DNA from: Halobacteriales archaeon QH_10_67_22
GTDB lineage: Archaea > Halobacteriota > Halobacteria > Halobacteriales > Haloarculaceae
Direction of reading: 5' to 3'
Assembly (NCBI GenBank): GCA_003021305.1
Contig: PXQN01000050.1
Coordinates: forward strand, 29,919 to 67,446
DNA: 37,528 nucleotides
In this document: positions 1 through 8,109 of the stretch, piece after piece
Layout: every line of letters begins with the position of its first letter
Numbering within the stretch: position 1 is the stretch's first letter
The notes under the pieces: generated by a model
What the model saw: only the letters and a program-made list of their open reading frames with translations
Databases searched by the model: none
Told to the model about the DNA's origin: nothing
Made by a program: the position numbers and the translations under genes

Positions 1-1
1 A

Positions 2-352
2 CTGTCGGTCGCGGTCCGGGAGGACCTCGACGTGACCTACGTCGTTCTCAACAACGAGGCCGTCGGGATGGTCCGCCAGTGGCAGGACGGCTTCTACGAG
101 GGCCGCCGGATGGCCTCCGAGTATCCGTGGATCCCGCAGTTCGACATGCTCGCCGAAGCGTTCGGCGCCCGCGGGTTCCGCCTCGAAGACTACGACGAGG
201 TCGACGAGGTCATCGAGAAGGCCCGCGAGTACGACGGCCCCGCGGTGGTCGACGCGATCATCGACCCGGCCGAGAACGTCTACCCGATGGTCCCCAGCGG
301 CGGGGACAACGGCCTGTTCGCACTGGAGGACGACCACCTTGACGACATCTGA
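2..352 (+). CDS. ilvB: Acetolactate synthase large subunit, C-terminal part
   Basis: The frame is open from base 2 and encodes the last 116 residues of the thiamine-diphosphate enzyme that makes acetolactate or acetohydroxybutyrate, the first shared step of valine, leucine and isoleucine synthesis. The stretch LNNEAVGMVRQWQ near residue 18 is the signature of the C-terminal ThDP-binding domain of this family, followed by the usual FDMLAEAFGARGFR strand-helix. The 5' end lies outside the window. The gene ends 51 nt before ilvN, and the order ilvB-ilvN-ilvC confirms the assignment over other ThDP enzymes such as glyoxylate carboligase. Confidence 0.95.
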   Translation: MSVAVREDLDVTYVVLNNEAVGMVRQWQDGFYEGRRMASEYPWIPQFDMLAEAFGARGFRLEDYDEVDEVIEKAREYDGPAVVDAIIDPAENVYPMVPSGGDNGLFALEDDHLDDI

Positions 353-403
353 GGCGACCACGATGACACGCACACCCGACGCGACCGCACGGAGGTATCG
401 ACG

Positions 404-1051
404 ATGACCGGCGGCATGCCCGGGCCACACCCCGACGAGCGGATGCGTCCGGCGGGCCGGCGCAACTCACAGGGCATCCGGATCGACCCGGAGGTCGAGG
501 CGACCCACCAGCCCCGCAAGGCGGTCCTCTCGGCGCTGGTGAAACACGAACCCGGCGTCCTCTCGGAGATATCCGGCCTGTTCAGCCGCCGGCAGTTCAA
601 CATCGAGAGTCTCACCGTCGGCGCGACCAAAGACGACGAGGTCGCCCGGATGACAATCGTCATCGAGGAGCCCGAACCGGGCGTCGTCCAGGCGAAAAAG
701 CAACTGCGCAAGCTCGTCCCGGTCATCTCCGTCGAGGAACTGGAACCGGCGGCCGTCCAGCGCGAACTGGTCCTGATCAAGGTCGACGGCGCGAAACCGG
801 ACGACGTCAACGCGGTCGCGGACATGTACGACGGCAACGTCGTCGACGCCTCGCCCGAGGCGATCACCGTCGAGGTGACCGGCAGCGAACCCAAGGTCGA
901 GGCGGCCATCGAGGCGTTCGACCAGTTCACGGTCCGTGAGGTCGTGCGGACCGGCGCCGCCGCCGTCGAACGCGGCGACGAGGTGCTGAGAGACGAACGC
1001 AGGACTAAAACCCCAGCGGCGAGCACGGCTGAGACAGCAACAGATGACTGA
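404..1051 (+). CDS. ilvN: Acetolactate synthase small regulatory subunit
   Basis: This 215-residue protein is the ACT-domain subunit that activates the IlvB enzyme and gives valine feedback inhibition. The ACT domain lies at about residues 38-115, with the family signature [16 protein letters not shown] followed by FNIESLTVG, and a second ACT-like C-terminal domain follows to about residue 195. The first 35 residues are an Arg/Pro-rich extension, which I recall from other haloarchaeal IlvN proteins. The last 8 nt overlap the ilvC start, which suggests translational coupling within one operon. Confidence 0.95.
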   Translation: MTGGMPGPHPDERMRPAGRRNSQGIRIDPEVEATHQPRKAVLSALVKHEPGVLSEISGLFSRRQFNIESLTVGATKDDEVARMTIVIEEPEPGVVQAKKQLRKLVPVISVEELEPAAVQRELVLIKVDGAKPDDVNAVADMYDGNVVDASPEAITVEVTGSEPKVEAAIEAFDQFTVREVVRTGAAAVERGDEVLRDERRTKTPAASTAETATDD

Positions 1052-2039
1052 GGAGTTCACGATTCCGGTGTACGACGACGACGACGCGGACAGTGCGAAC
1101 ATCACGGACAAGACGGTCGCGGTCCTGGGATACGGTAGCCAGGGCCACGCGCAGGCACAGAACCTCGCGGACAGCGGGGTCGACGTGGTCGTCGGCCTCC
1201 GGGAAGGGTCGAGCTCGCGGGCCGAGGCCGAAGCGGACGGCCTGGCGGTCGCGACGCCCGACGTGGCGGCCGCAGACGCCGATATCACGGTGTTACTCGT
1301 CCCCGACACCGTTCAGCCGGCGGTCTACGAGGCCGTCAAAGACGGGCTGGAACCGGGCGATACGCTCCAGTTCGCCCACGGGTTCAACATCCACTACGGA
1401 CAGATCGAACCCCCCGAGGGCGTCGACGTGACGATGGTCGCCCCGAAGTCCCCGGGCCACCTGGTCCGGCGGACCTACAAGCGCGGCGAAGGGACGCCAG
1501 GCCTCATCGCGGTCTCCCAGGACGCCACCGGCGAGGCCAAAGACGAGGCGCTGGCCTACGCACAGGCGATCGGCTGTGCCCGCGCGGGCGTCATCGAGAC
1601 CACCTTCCAGGAGGAAGTCGAGACCGACCTGTTCGGCGAGCAGGCAGTGCTGTGTGGCGGCGTCACCGAGATGGTCAAGGCCGGCTTCGAGACGCTGGTC
1701 GAGGCGGGGTACGCCCCCGAGATGGCCTACTTCGAGTGTCTGAACGAGCTCAAGCTCATCGTCGACCTGATGTACGAGGGTGGGCACATGGAGATGTGGA
1801 ACTCCGTTTCCGATACTGCGGAGTACGGCGGTCTCACCCGCGGCGAGGAGGTTATCGACCGCGAGGGGATGGACGCCATCCTCGAGGACGTTCAGACCGG
1901 CGAGTTCGCACGGGAGTGGATCTCGGAGAATCAGGCCCACCGGCCGGCCTACAAACAGTACCGGAACGCCGAACAGAACCACCAGATCGAGGCGGTCGGC
2001 GCACGCCTGCGCGACCTGTTCGCTTGGGAGGAGCAATGA
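1044..2039 (+). CDS. ilvC: Ketol-acid reductoisomerase
   Basis: This 331-residue protein converts acetolactate to dihydroxyisovalerate using NAD(P)H and Mg2+. The N-terminal Rossmann fold shows [20 protein letters not shown] (near residue 27), and [10 protein letters not shown] is the usual strand and loop before the helical knotted C-terminal domain. Metal-binding acidic residues are visible in [13 protein letters not shown] and in the later [18 protein letters not shown] stretch. The length matches the class I (short) enzyme. It overlaps ilvN by 8 nt, and its stop overlaps the next small frame by ATGA, so it sits in the middle of a tightly coupled operon. Confidence 0.97.
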   Translation: MTEEFTIPVYDDDDADSANITDKTVAVLGYGSQGHAQAQNLADSGVDVVVGLREGSSSRAEAEADGLAVATPDVAAADADITVLLVPDTVQPAVYEAVKDGLEPGDTLQFAHGFNIHYGQIEPPEGVDVTMVAPKSPGHLVRRTYKRGEGTPGLIAVSQDATGEAKDEALAYAQAIGCARAGVIETTFQEEVETDLFGEQAVLCGGVTEMVKAGFETLVEAGYAPEMAYFECLNELKLIVDLMYEGGHMEMWNSVSDTAEYGGLTRGEEVIDREGMDAILEDVQTGEFAREWISENQAHRPAYKQYRNAEQNHQIEAVGARLRDLFAWEEQ

Positions 2040-2240
2040 CAGACGACATCACGACATCGACGGTCGAGGAATCGGCACCGAACGCACGGATGGGCGAGTT
2101 CAGCCACTCGAACCCCTACACGGGGCGTACCTTCGGCGAGGAGGCCGCCTTCGAGCGCGGGCCCGTCGTACGACGACGCCGAAGACGCCAATCGCGTCTT
2201 CGCCCGCGGGAAGCGCGACGACGAGACCGATTCAGTATGA
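2036..2240 (+). pseudogene. Small gene between ilvC and leuC, broken by a +1 frameshift
   Basis: A frame starts with ATG overlapping the ilvC stop (ATGA) and reads [13 protein letters not shown], then FSHSNPYTGRTFGEEAAFERG. After the GGG at 2159-2161 it turns into an Arg-rich shadow that runs in frame into leuC. If one G of that run is dropped, the reading continues as GPSYDDAEDANRVFARGKR and ends with TGA at 2238-2240, overlapping the leuC ATG (2237) by ATGA. Acidic haloarchaeal-style residues on both sides of the shift, and an ATGA junction at each end, argue that the original product was about 67 residues and translationally coupled to both neighbours. I recall a small uncharacterised gene at this position in other haloarchaea, but I cannot name a function. 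The shift could be a real mutation, a sequencing error in the G run, or programmed frameshifting. Confidence 0.7.
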
Positions 2241-3700
2241 GCCAGAACACGCTGTACGACAAAGTCTGGGAGAAACACAAAGTAGCGGAGTTGCCCAACG
2301 GGCAGGACCAGCTGTTCATCGGGTTGCACCTCGTCCACGAGGTGACGAGTCCACAGGCGTTCGCCATGATCGAAGAGCGGGACATGGAGATCGCCTACCC
2401 CGAGCGGACGTTCGCGACGACCGACCACATCGCGCCGACCGAGGCCGACAAGCGCGAGCGCCCGCTCACCGACCAGCAGTCCGAGGAGATGCTCTCGGCC
2501 CTGGAGCGAAACACTGCCGAGAACGGTATCACCTTCTTCGGCTTCGAGTCGGGCAAGCAGGGCATCACACACGTCGTCGCGCCCGAACTCGGCCTCAGCC
2601 AGCCCGGCATGACCGTCGCCTGTGGCGACTCCCACACCGCCACCCACGGCGCCTTCGGCTCTATCGGTGTCGGCGTCGGCACCTCCCAGATCCGCGACAT
2701 CCTGGCGACGGGCTGTATTGCCGCGGACAAACAGAAGGTCCGGCGCATCGAGGTCGAAGGGTCGCTGGGCGAAGGCGTCTCCGCCAAGGACATCATCCTG
2801 AAGATCATCCAGGACCTGGGCGTCGACGGCGGCGTCGGCCACGTCTACGAGTACGGCGGCCCCGCCATCCGAGAACTGGACATGGAGGGCCGACTGGCGG
2901 TCTGTAACATGTCCATCGAGGGCGGCGCCCGCGCGGGCTACATCAACCCCGACGAGACCACCTACGACTACCTGCGCGGTCGCGAGTACGTCCCCGAGGG
3001 CGAGGCGTTCGAGGAACTGAAATCCTACTGGGAGTCGGTTCGCTCGGACGAGGACGCCGAGTATGACGACGTCGTGACGGTGAACGTCGCCGACATCGAC
3101 CCGCTGGTCACCTGGGGCATCAACCCCGGCCAGGTGGTCGAGGTGTCCCAGCCGGTGCCCGCGCCCGAGGACTTCGAGGCCCGCAGTGACCGGGAGGCCG
3201 CCGAGCAGGCCCTCGAACACATGGATCTCGAAGCCGGGCAGTCGATGCTGGGCTACGACGTGGACGTCGCCTTCCTGGGGACCTGTACGAACGGTCGCGT
3301 CACCGACTTCCGGCGTGCCACAGAGGTGCTGGAGGGCCGCCAGGTCGCAGACGGCGTGCGCGCGCTGGCGGTGCCCGGGTCCGAGACGGTGCGCCAGCGT
3401 TGCGAGGAGGAAGGGCTGGACGAGGTGTTCATCGACGCCGGCTTCCAGTGGCGCAGGGCCGGCTGTTCGATGTGTCTGGCGATGAACGAGGACTCGCTGG
3501 AGGGCGACGAGGTCTGTGCGTCCTCCTCCAATCGGAACTTCATCGGCCGCCAGGGCTCGAAGGACGGTCGCACCGTGCTGATGAGTCCGGCGATGGTCGC
3601 CGCGGCCGCCGTCGAGGGCGAGGTGACCGACTGTCGGCGCTTCTTCGAGGACAGTGCCCACAGTTTGACAGCCGACGACGTCTCGGAGGTGGCCGACTGA
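2237..3700 (+). CDS. leuC: 3-isopropylmalate dehydratase large subunit
   Basis: This 487-residue aconitase-family protein, with LeuD, isomerises 2-isopropylmalate to 3-isopropylmalate in leucine synthesis. The start MSQNTLYDKVWEKHKV fits the family N-terminus. The substrate and cluster motifs are present: VACGDSHTATHGAFGSIGVG, then LGTCTNGR with the first cluster cysteine, and later RAGCSMCLAMNED with the other two cysteines of the 4Fe-4S cluster, followed by SSSNRNFIGRQG. A longer in-frame extension exists upstream, but it is an artefact of the frameshifted small gene. The stop overlaps the leuD start by one base (TGATG). Confidence 0.96.
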   Translation: MSQNTLYDKVWEKHKVAELPNGQDQLFIGLHLVHEVTSPQAFAMIEERDMEIAYPERTFATTDHIAPTEADKRERPLTDQQSEEMLSALERNTAENGITFFGFESGKQGITHVVAPELGLSQPGMTVACGDSHTATHGAFGSIGVGVGTSQIRDILATGCIAADKQKVRRIEVEGSLGEGVSAKDIILKIIQDLGVDGGVGHVYEYGGPAIRELDMEGRLAVCNMSIEGGARAGYINPDETTYDYLRGREYVPEGEAFEELKSYWESVRSDEDAEYDDVVTVNVADIDPLVTWGINPGQVVEVSQPVPAPEDFEARSDREAAEQALEHMDLEAGQSMLGYDVDVAFLGTCTNGRVTDFRRATEVLEGRQVADGVRALAVPGSETVRQRCEEEGLDEVFIDAGFQWRRAGCSMCLAMNEDSLEGDEVCASSSNRNFIGRQGSKDGRTVLMSPAMVAAAAVEGEVTDCRRFFEDSAHSLTADDVSEVAD

Positions 3701-4296
3701 TGGGAGACGACGACCAGCACATCACCGAAGTCGGCGGGACGGGCGTCCCGATCCCGGGCGACGACGTCGACACCGACCAGATCCTCCCGGCCAAGTTCAT
3801 GAAGGAGGTCACCTTCGACAACATGGCCGACTACCTGTTCTACGACGCCCGCCGTGACGACGACGGCGAGTTCAACGACCACCCGCTCAACCGGTTCGAG
3901 GGGGCGAACATCGCGGTCGTCAACCAGAACTTCGGCTGTGGCTCCTCGCGGGAGCACGCCCCCCAGGCGATGATGCGCTGGGGCATCGACGGCGTCGTCG
4001 GGGAGTCCTACGCGGAGATCTTCCGGGACAACTGCAAGTCGCTGGGCATCCCGGCGGTCACCGCCGACCACGAGACCGTCACGACCCTCCAGGAGTGGAT
4101 CGAAGCCAACCCCGACGGCGATATCGAGATCGACGTCGAGGACGCGACGGTGACCTACGGTGACCGGGCCGTCGACGTGGAGATCACCGACGCCATGCAG
4201 GAGGCCCTGGTCGAGGGCATCTGGGACACGACCGCGCTGATGTACTCCAACATGAGCAAGGTCGAGCGGACGGTCGCGGACCTGCCCTACGTATGA
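3700..4296 (+). CDS. leuD: 3-isopropylmalate dehydratase small subunit
   Basis: This 198-residue protein is the swivel subunit paired with LeuC. Family marks are GDDVDTDQILPAKFM near residue 19 and QNFGCGSSREHAPQAM around residue 75, which bind the substrate, then SYAEIFRDNCKSLGIP. The start overlaps the leuC stop by one base. The stop codon TGA (4294-4296) is the first part of a sequence that resembles the right end of an IS200/IS605-type element, so the last codons may have been trimmed by an old insertion. Confidence 0.95.
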   Translation: MGDDDQHITEVGGTGVPIPGDDVDTDQILPAKFMKEVTFDNMADYLFYDARRDDDGEFNDHPLNRFEGANIAVVNQNFGCGSSREHAPQAMMRWGIDGVVGESYAEIFRDNCKSLGIPAVTADHETVTTLQEWIEANPDGDIEIDVEDATVTYGDRAVDVEITDAMQEALVEGIWDTTALMYSNMSKVERTVADLPYV

Positions 4297-4330
4297 CATC
4301 CTCCTCGGCGTGAACGCCGGGACTCTCTCG
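4294..4330 (-). mobile_element. Remnant end of an IS200/IS605-type element
   Basis: Starting at the leuD stop, the sequence TGACATCCTCCTCGGCG TGAA CGCCGGG forms a hairpin (stem CGGCG 4306-4310 with CGCCG 4315-4319). From memory, this closely resembles the right end and omega-RNA terminal hairpin of haloarchaeal IS200/IS605/IS1341-type elements, which end in a GGAGGATGTCA-like sequence on the opposite strand. No tnpA or tnpB gene is present here, so only a solo end is left. It may now act as a transcription terminator after leuD. Confidence 0.5.
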
Positions 4331-4352
4331 CTGACAAAGGTAGTCCGCGAGA

Positions 4353-4360
4353 AGTTTTTA
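4353..4360 (+). promoter_or_regulatory. TATA-like box for the 4386 gene
   Basis: AGTTTTTA lies 26-33 nt before the ATG at 4386, the spacing of a haloarchaeal promoter for a leaderless transcript. This suggests that the membrane protein gene is transcribed separately from the ilv-leu operon. Confidence 0.5.
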
Positions 4361-4385
4361 CCCGTCCGGCCCGTAGAACGAGCGC

Positions 4386-4829
4386 ATGGGCAGTTCTGTT
4401 CTGGACACCGCACGGACGGAAATCCCGACCAAGGCGGAACGAACGATGTACCGACTCGCGTACCGTCGGCTGGAGTTTTTGGAACGGGTCCTCTGGGTCT
4501 GTCTGCCCGTCGGCGCCGCGCTCGCCGTGCCGGTCACCCTGCAGTTCGGGCTGACCCTGTCGGCGTATCTGCTGGTCGGCGCGGGACTGGGCCTGCTGGT
4601 CGGCGGCGTCGCCCATCTGGTCGTGAGCCTGTCGATGTGGATCAACCGACAGCAGTTCGAGACGCTGTACCGCTACGCACAGCTGTCGAAGATCCCCTTC
4701 CGGTCCCCGGCGATGTCGCGAACGCCTGGCGCACAGGTGAAAAAACAGACCGTGTTGCTCCTGCTGGGTGCCGCTGCGCTGTTTATTACCGGCTTCCATG
4801 CGTTGCAGTCAGGGCTAGAAGGACTGTAG
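4386..4829 (+). CDS. Small two- to three-helix membrane protein, unknown function
   Basis: This 147-residue protein has no family name that I recognise. Hydrophobic segments lie at about residues 38-56 ([19 protein letters not shown]), 58-82 ([20 protein letters not shown]) and 120-138 ([16 protein letters not shown]), so it should be a polytopic membrane protein. A charged stretch, [13 protein letters not shown], precedes the first helix. It has its own TATA-like box and lies between leuD and leuB in the same direction. Its place inside a leucine gene cluster is probably historical, and nothing in the sequence ties it to leucine synthesis. Confidence 0.75.
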   Translation: MGSSVLDTARTEIPTKAERTMYRLAYRRLEFLERVLWVCLPVGAALAVPVTLQFGLTLSAYLLVGAGLGLLVGGVAHLVVSLSMWINRQQFETLYRYAQLSKIPFRSPAMSRTPGAQVKKQTVLLLLGAAALFITGFHALQSGLEGL

Positions 4830-4878
4830 GTCGCCACGTATCGACACGCTGATTGGCGGGGGGTGGCCAGTTCGGGGC

Positions 4879-5859
4879 ATGGCCCACGAGATAGCCGTCA
4901 TCCCCGGTGACGGGATCGGGGCGGAAGTGACGCCCGCCGCCGTCGAGGTACTGGGGGCGCTCGACGTCGACTTCGAGTTCGTCGAGGCCGACGCCGGCGA
5001 CGCCGTCCGTGACGAGACTGGCGAACCGTTGCCCGAGGAGACCCGCGAGACCGCCGCCGAGGCCGACGCCACGCTGTTCGGCGCGGCCGGCGAGACGGCC
5101 GCCGACGTCATCCTCCCGTTGCGCGAGGTGGTCGGGTCGTTCGCGAACGTCCGGCCGGCTCGCTCGTATCCGGGTCTGGACGCCGTCCAGCCCGACACCG
5201 ACCTGGTGTTCGTCCGCGAGAACACCGAGGGCGTGTACTCGGGGATCGAATCGGAGATCCACGACGGCGTGCGGACGCTGACTCGCGTCGTTACCGGGGA
5301 CGCCTCCCGGGAGATCGCCGAGTTCGGCTTCCGGTACGCGCGCCAGCACGGCTACGACGACGTGACGATCGCACACAAGGCAAACGTCATGCGCGAGACC
5401 GACGGGCTGTTCGTCGAGACGGCAACCGAAGTCGGCGACGACCTGGGCCGGGCGTACGACACCGCCCTGATGGACGCGCTGGCGATGCACCTGGTAATGC
5501 ATCCAGAGGACTACGGCGTCGTTATCTGTCCGAACCTCGCCGGGGACATGCTCTCGGACCTGGCGGCCGGACTCGTCGGCGGCCTCGGCCTGCTCCCGAG
5601 CGCCAACGTCGGTCCCGAGAACGCCCTGTTCGAACCGGTCCACGGGAGCGCGCCCGACATCGCGGGCCAGGGGATCGCCAACCCCTCGGCGATGATCCTC
5701 TCGGCGGCGCTCATGCTCGAACACCTCGGCTACGACGAGGACGGACAGCGGGTCCGCGGGGCCGTCGAGGACGTCCTCGACGAGGGCCCCCGCACGCCGG
5801 ACCTGGGCGGCGACGCGTCAACCGACGAGGTGACGGCGGCGGTCGTCGACCGCCTGTAA
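4879..5859 (+). CDS. leuB: 3-isopropylmalate dehydrogenase
   Basis: This 326-residue isocitrate/isopropylmalate dehydrogenase family protein oxidises and decarboxylates 3-isopropylmalate. The N-terminus [20 protein letters not shown] is the family start. Substrate-binding arginines appear in [10 protein letters not shown], and [11 protein letters not shown], then [14 protein letters not shown] and [19 protein letters not shown] carry the catalytic Lys and the metal-binding Asp residues. [20 protein letters not shown] is the cofactor loop. The short length is typical of archaeal LeuB or homoisocitrate-type enzymes; the position next to leuCD supports LeuB. Confidence 0.93.
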   Translation: MAHEIAVIPGDGIGAEVTPAAVEVLGALDVDFEFVEADAGDAVRDETGEPLPEETRETAAEADATLFGAAGETAADVILPLREVVGSFANVRPARSYPGLDAVQPDTDLVFVRENTEGVYSGIESEIHDGVRTLTRVVTGDASREIAEFGFRYARQHGYDDVTIAHKANVMRETDGLFVETATEVGDDLGRAYDTALMDALAMHLVMHPEDYGVVICPNLAGDMLSDLAAGLVGGLGLLPSANVGPENALFEPVHGSAPDIAGQGIANPSAMILSAALMLEHLGYDEDGQRVRGAVEDVLDEGPRTPDLGGDASTDEVTAAVVDRL

Positions 5860-5899
5860 GGTCGGACGTCTCCGGTCGGAAGCCTCCGGTCGCGAGTCT

Positions 5900-6355
5900 T
5901 CAGTCAGTGGTGCCTGCGGCGTCTCTGACGCGCTCCCACTTCCCGCGTGACTGCAACTTCTGCTGGAGGTCGTGGGCGTACATCTGGGCCAGTTCCTCGG
6001 CGGCGGCCAGTTGCTCCCGATTCCCGGAGTCGCCGCCCAGTCCGAGTGCGTCCCTGAGTCCGCCGAGGAGCCCGCCCGAACCGCTGCCACCCCCACCGCC
6101 GCCGGCACTGACCGCGCCGCCGCCGCGGTTCTCCATCCGCTCGAGTTCGGGGAGTACCGACTCGACCTTGCTCGTGTCCGCGACCAGTCGCGCTCCCTCC
6201 GGGTCGCCGGGGTTCTCGACCTCGAACTCGACAGCGGTCATGATCAGCCCCCACTGCTGGCGGTTGAAATTCGACGCCCGTACTTTCTCGTTGAACTCCT
6301 GGTCGACTTGCATCCGCTCGCCGACGATCAGGTCGTTCCAGTCCCGCTCGCTCAT
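5900..6355 (-). CDS. Haloarchaeal DUF5799-like protein
   Basis: This 151-residue protein starts with MSERDWNDLIVGERMQVDQE; I chose this ATG over one 10 codons upstream because the family begins this way in my memory. The N-terminal two thirds (QQWGLIMTAVEFEVENP, LVADTSKVESVLPELERM) form a conserved haloarchaeal domain. A glycine-rich linker (GGGGGGSGSGG, about residues 86-96) follows, then a helical tail (NREQLAAAEELAQMYAHDLQ). It is probably a soluble cytoplasmic protein. Function is unknown. It is the downstream neighbour of the DHH phosphoesterase gene on the same strand, 84 nt away. Confidence 0.8.
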   Translation of the reverse strand: MSERDWNDLIVGERMQVDQEFNEKVRASNFNRQQWGLIMTAVEFEVENPGDPEGARLVADTSKVESVLPELERMENRGGGAVSAGGGGGGSGSGGLLGGLRDALGLGGDSGNREQLAAAEELAQMYAHDLQQKLQSRGKWERVRDAAGTTD

Positions 6356-6439
6356 ACTCCAGCGTTGGGGTTTCGCCGGTATCACGCTTGTGCTCGGCGG
6401 ACTGGCGCGGGTGTTGCGTCGCCGGCACGCAACCGGAGG

Positions 6440-7891
6440 CTAGCTTCCGTTGGTCTCGCCGCCCGAGTCGACGCCCATCGCGTCGAATAGTTTCTTGCGG
6501 ACGGCCTCCTCGGTCAGGGCGAGCAGCGTCTCGCGGTTGTCCTCGCTGGTCTCGATGCCGGTGAAGATGCCCAGTGGGATCTCGACGGAGGCGTCCGTGG
6601 AGTGGCCCTTGGCCTCGCCCATCTCGCCGAAGGCGTCGTCGAGCACTTTTCCGATGTTCATCCGGATGTCCTTGGAGCGGGCGGCCAGGTAGATAGTGTC
6701 GTCGGCGATGGCGAACACGGCCGTCGTCGTGATCCCTTCGAGGTTGAGGAGGTGCTGGGCGGCCTGGGCGAGGGCGTCCCGGTCGCGGATGAACCCCGCG
6801 TTCGAGACGAGGTGGCTCCCGCTGACTTCGCGGTTGCGGATCGCCTCGGCTAACACGTCCAGGGTCTCGGGGGACATCGACGGCGACTCGACCTGTTCGA
6901 GCGTGTCGTGGTCCGCGAAGGGATAGAGGTAGGCCGCCGCCGTCAGGTCCGCGGGCGTCGTGTCGCGCTTGAAGTCCAGCGTCTCGGCACGGATGCCGTA
7001 CAGGAGTGCGGTGGCGACCTCCTGGGACAGCGTCAGGTCCAGTTCCTGGACGTACTTCGTGAGGATCGTCGAGGTGGCAGAGACGTTGGGTCGGACGTCG
7101 GTGAACCGTGCCTCGACGAGGTCGTCCTCGGCTTCGAAGTGGTCGACGAGGATGTCTACGTCGTCGAGGTCCGGCTCGCCACCTTTCGCGTAGTCGACGA
7201 TAGCGATCGTGTCGTAATCCGCGAAGTCGACGTCCGTCTCGGACGTGAGTTCGATCCCGAGCAGGTTGACGAACGCGCGGTTCTCCTGGTGGCCGATCTC
7301 GCCCTCGTAGATGATGTCGGCCTCGACGTCGCGGCTGGCGGCGATCTCACGCAACGCGGCCGCACTGGCGATCGAGTCGGGGTCGGGACTCCGGTGGATC
7401 CGGATCGCCATGCGTTCGTCGGTGTCGTCTATCACCTCGCTGAGGTTGCGTGCCTTGAATTCGAGTTCGCCGGTCTCCAGGGCCCGCAACGCCGAGTTGG
7501 CGATGACCGCCGAGGGATTGATGACGACGTCGGCGCCGAGGTCGGTGAGTTCGTCGGCCGAGACGGGGTCCGACGCGCGCGCGACGACGAACTGGTCGCC
7601 GCCGCGCTCGCGGATGTTCGCGAGTGCGGCCGCGTTCGCGTCGACGTCCGACGAGAGGATCAAGACGACGTCACAGTCCGTTATCCGGTCGACAGTGGCC
7701 TCGTCACGGATGTCGGCGGTGTGTGCGTCCAGGTCCTGGTCGCGCAGTGCCTCGACCCGGCCCTCGTCGCGGTCGATGATCTCGACTTCCTTCCCTTCGG
7801 CTTCGAGTTCTTCCGCTACGGCGTGCCCGACGCTCCCACAACCCAGGATAGCGTACCGAGACATAGACGCCATCGTAATACCGGTACTCAT
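6440..7891 (-). CDS. TrkA-N / DHH-family phosphoesterase fusion
   Basis: This 483-residue protein joins an N-terminal NAD-binding TrkA-N (RCK) domain (YAILGCGSVGHAVAEEL, about residues 12-130) to a DHH-DHHA1 phosphoesterase. DHH motifs are HRSPDPDSIASAAALREIA, IAIVDYAKGG and ILVDHFEAEDDL; the second His of the usual DHH triad is Phe here. The DHHA1 end (about residues 340-455) includes VSNAGFIRDRD and AARSKDIRMNIGKVL. Known relatives cleave linear dinucleotides, nanoRNA or cyclic dinucleotides, and this fused archaeal type is uncharacterised as far as I know. I chose ATG at 7891 because AGGAG (7900-7896) lies at Shine-Dalgarno spacing and a TATA-like box is present near 7920. Confidence 0.88.
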   Translation of the reverse strand: MSTGITMASMSRYAILGCGSVGHAVAEELEAEGKEVEIIDRDEGRVEALRDQDLDAHTADIRDEATVDRITDCDVVLILSSDVDANAAALANIRERGGDQFVVARASDPVSADELTDLGADVVINPSAVIANSALRALETGELEFKARNLSEVIDDTDERMAIRIHRSPDPDSIASAAALREIAASRDVEADIIYEGEIGHQENRAFVNLLGIELTSETDVDFADYDTIAIVDYAKGGEPDLDDVDILVDHFEAEDDLVEARFTDVRPNVSATSTILTKYVQELDLTLSQEVATALLYGIRAETLDFKRDTTPADLTAAAYLYPFADHDTLEQVESPSMSPETLDVLAEAIRNREVSGSHLVSNAGFIRDRDALAQAAQHLLNLEGITTTAVFAIADDTIYLAARSKDIRMNIGKVLDDAFGEMGEAKGHSTDASVEIPLGIFTGIETSEDNRETLLALTEEAVRKKLFDAMGVDSGGETNGS

Positions 7892-7895
7892 CGTT

Positions 7896-7923
7896 CTCCT
7901 CACCGGCCGGGAATCACTTATAA
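7896..7923 (-). promoter_or_regulatory. TATA box and Shine-Dalgarno for the DHH protein
   Basis: On the minus strand TTATAAG (7923-7917) is followed by AGGAG (7900-7896), with four bases before ATG at 7891. The strong ribosome-binding site suggests a short-leadered transcript and decides the start against a GTG at 7903. Confidence 0.6.
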
Positions 7924-8003
7924 CCTCTCGGATCCGTGTGGACCGTTCCGGCGAGCAGACGAATGGAAACGTATTTCAGCCGAACTCCGTAAGCCGAGGT
8001 ACG

Positions 8004-8077
8004 GGGCCGGTAGCTCAGTCCGGCAGAGCGTCTGACTCTTAATCAGACGGTCGAGGGTTCAAATCCCTTCCGGCCCG
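8004..8077 (+). tRNA. tRNA-Lys (CTT)
   Basis: The acceptor stem GGGCCGG (8004-8010) pairs with CCGGCCC (8070-8076), with discriminator G at 8077. The anticodon stem TCTGA/TCAGA encloses loop CTCTTAA, so the anticodon is CTT (8038-8040), which reads AAG as lysine. The T arm GAGGG-TTCAAAT-CCCTT is intact. No intron and no encoded CCA are seen. A TATA-like CGTATTT lies about 30 nt upstream (7970-7976). Confidence 0.96.
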
Positions 8078-8109
8078 CTTTTCGAACGGACGAGCGACCA
8101 GCAGCGTGT

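Noticed and set aside
2156-2170. Programmed frameshift in the ilvC-leuC small gene
   Set aside because: No slippery heptamer or stimulatory structure is clear. A simple one-base insertion is more likely, though it cannot be excluded.
1949-3661. Long minus-strand frame opposite leuC (570 codons)
   Set aside because: It mirrors the leuC codons with strong GC bias at the third position. It has no domain signature and no promoter.
1652-3700. A 682-codon frame covering leuC and the end of ilvC
   Set aside because: The first part is an Arg-rich shadow of ilvC and of the frameshifted small gene. LeuC starts at 2237.
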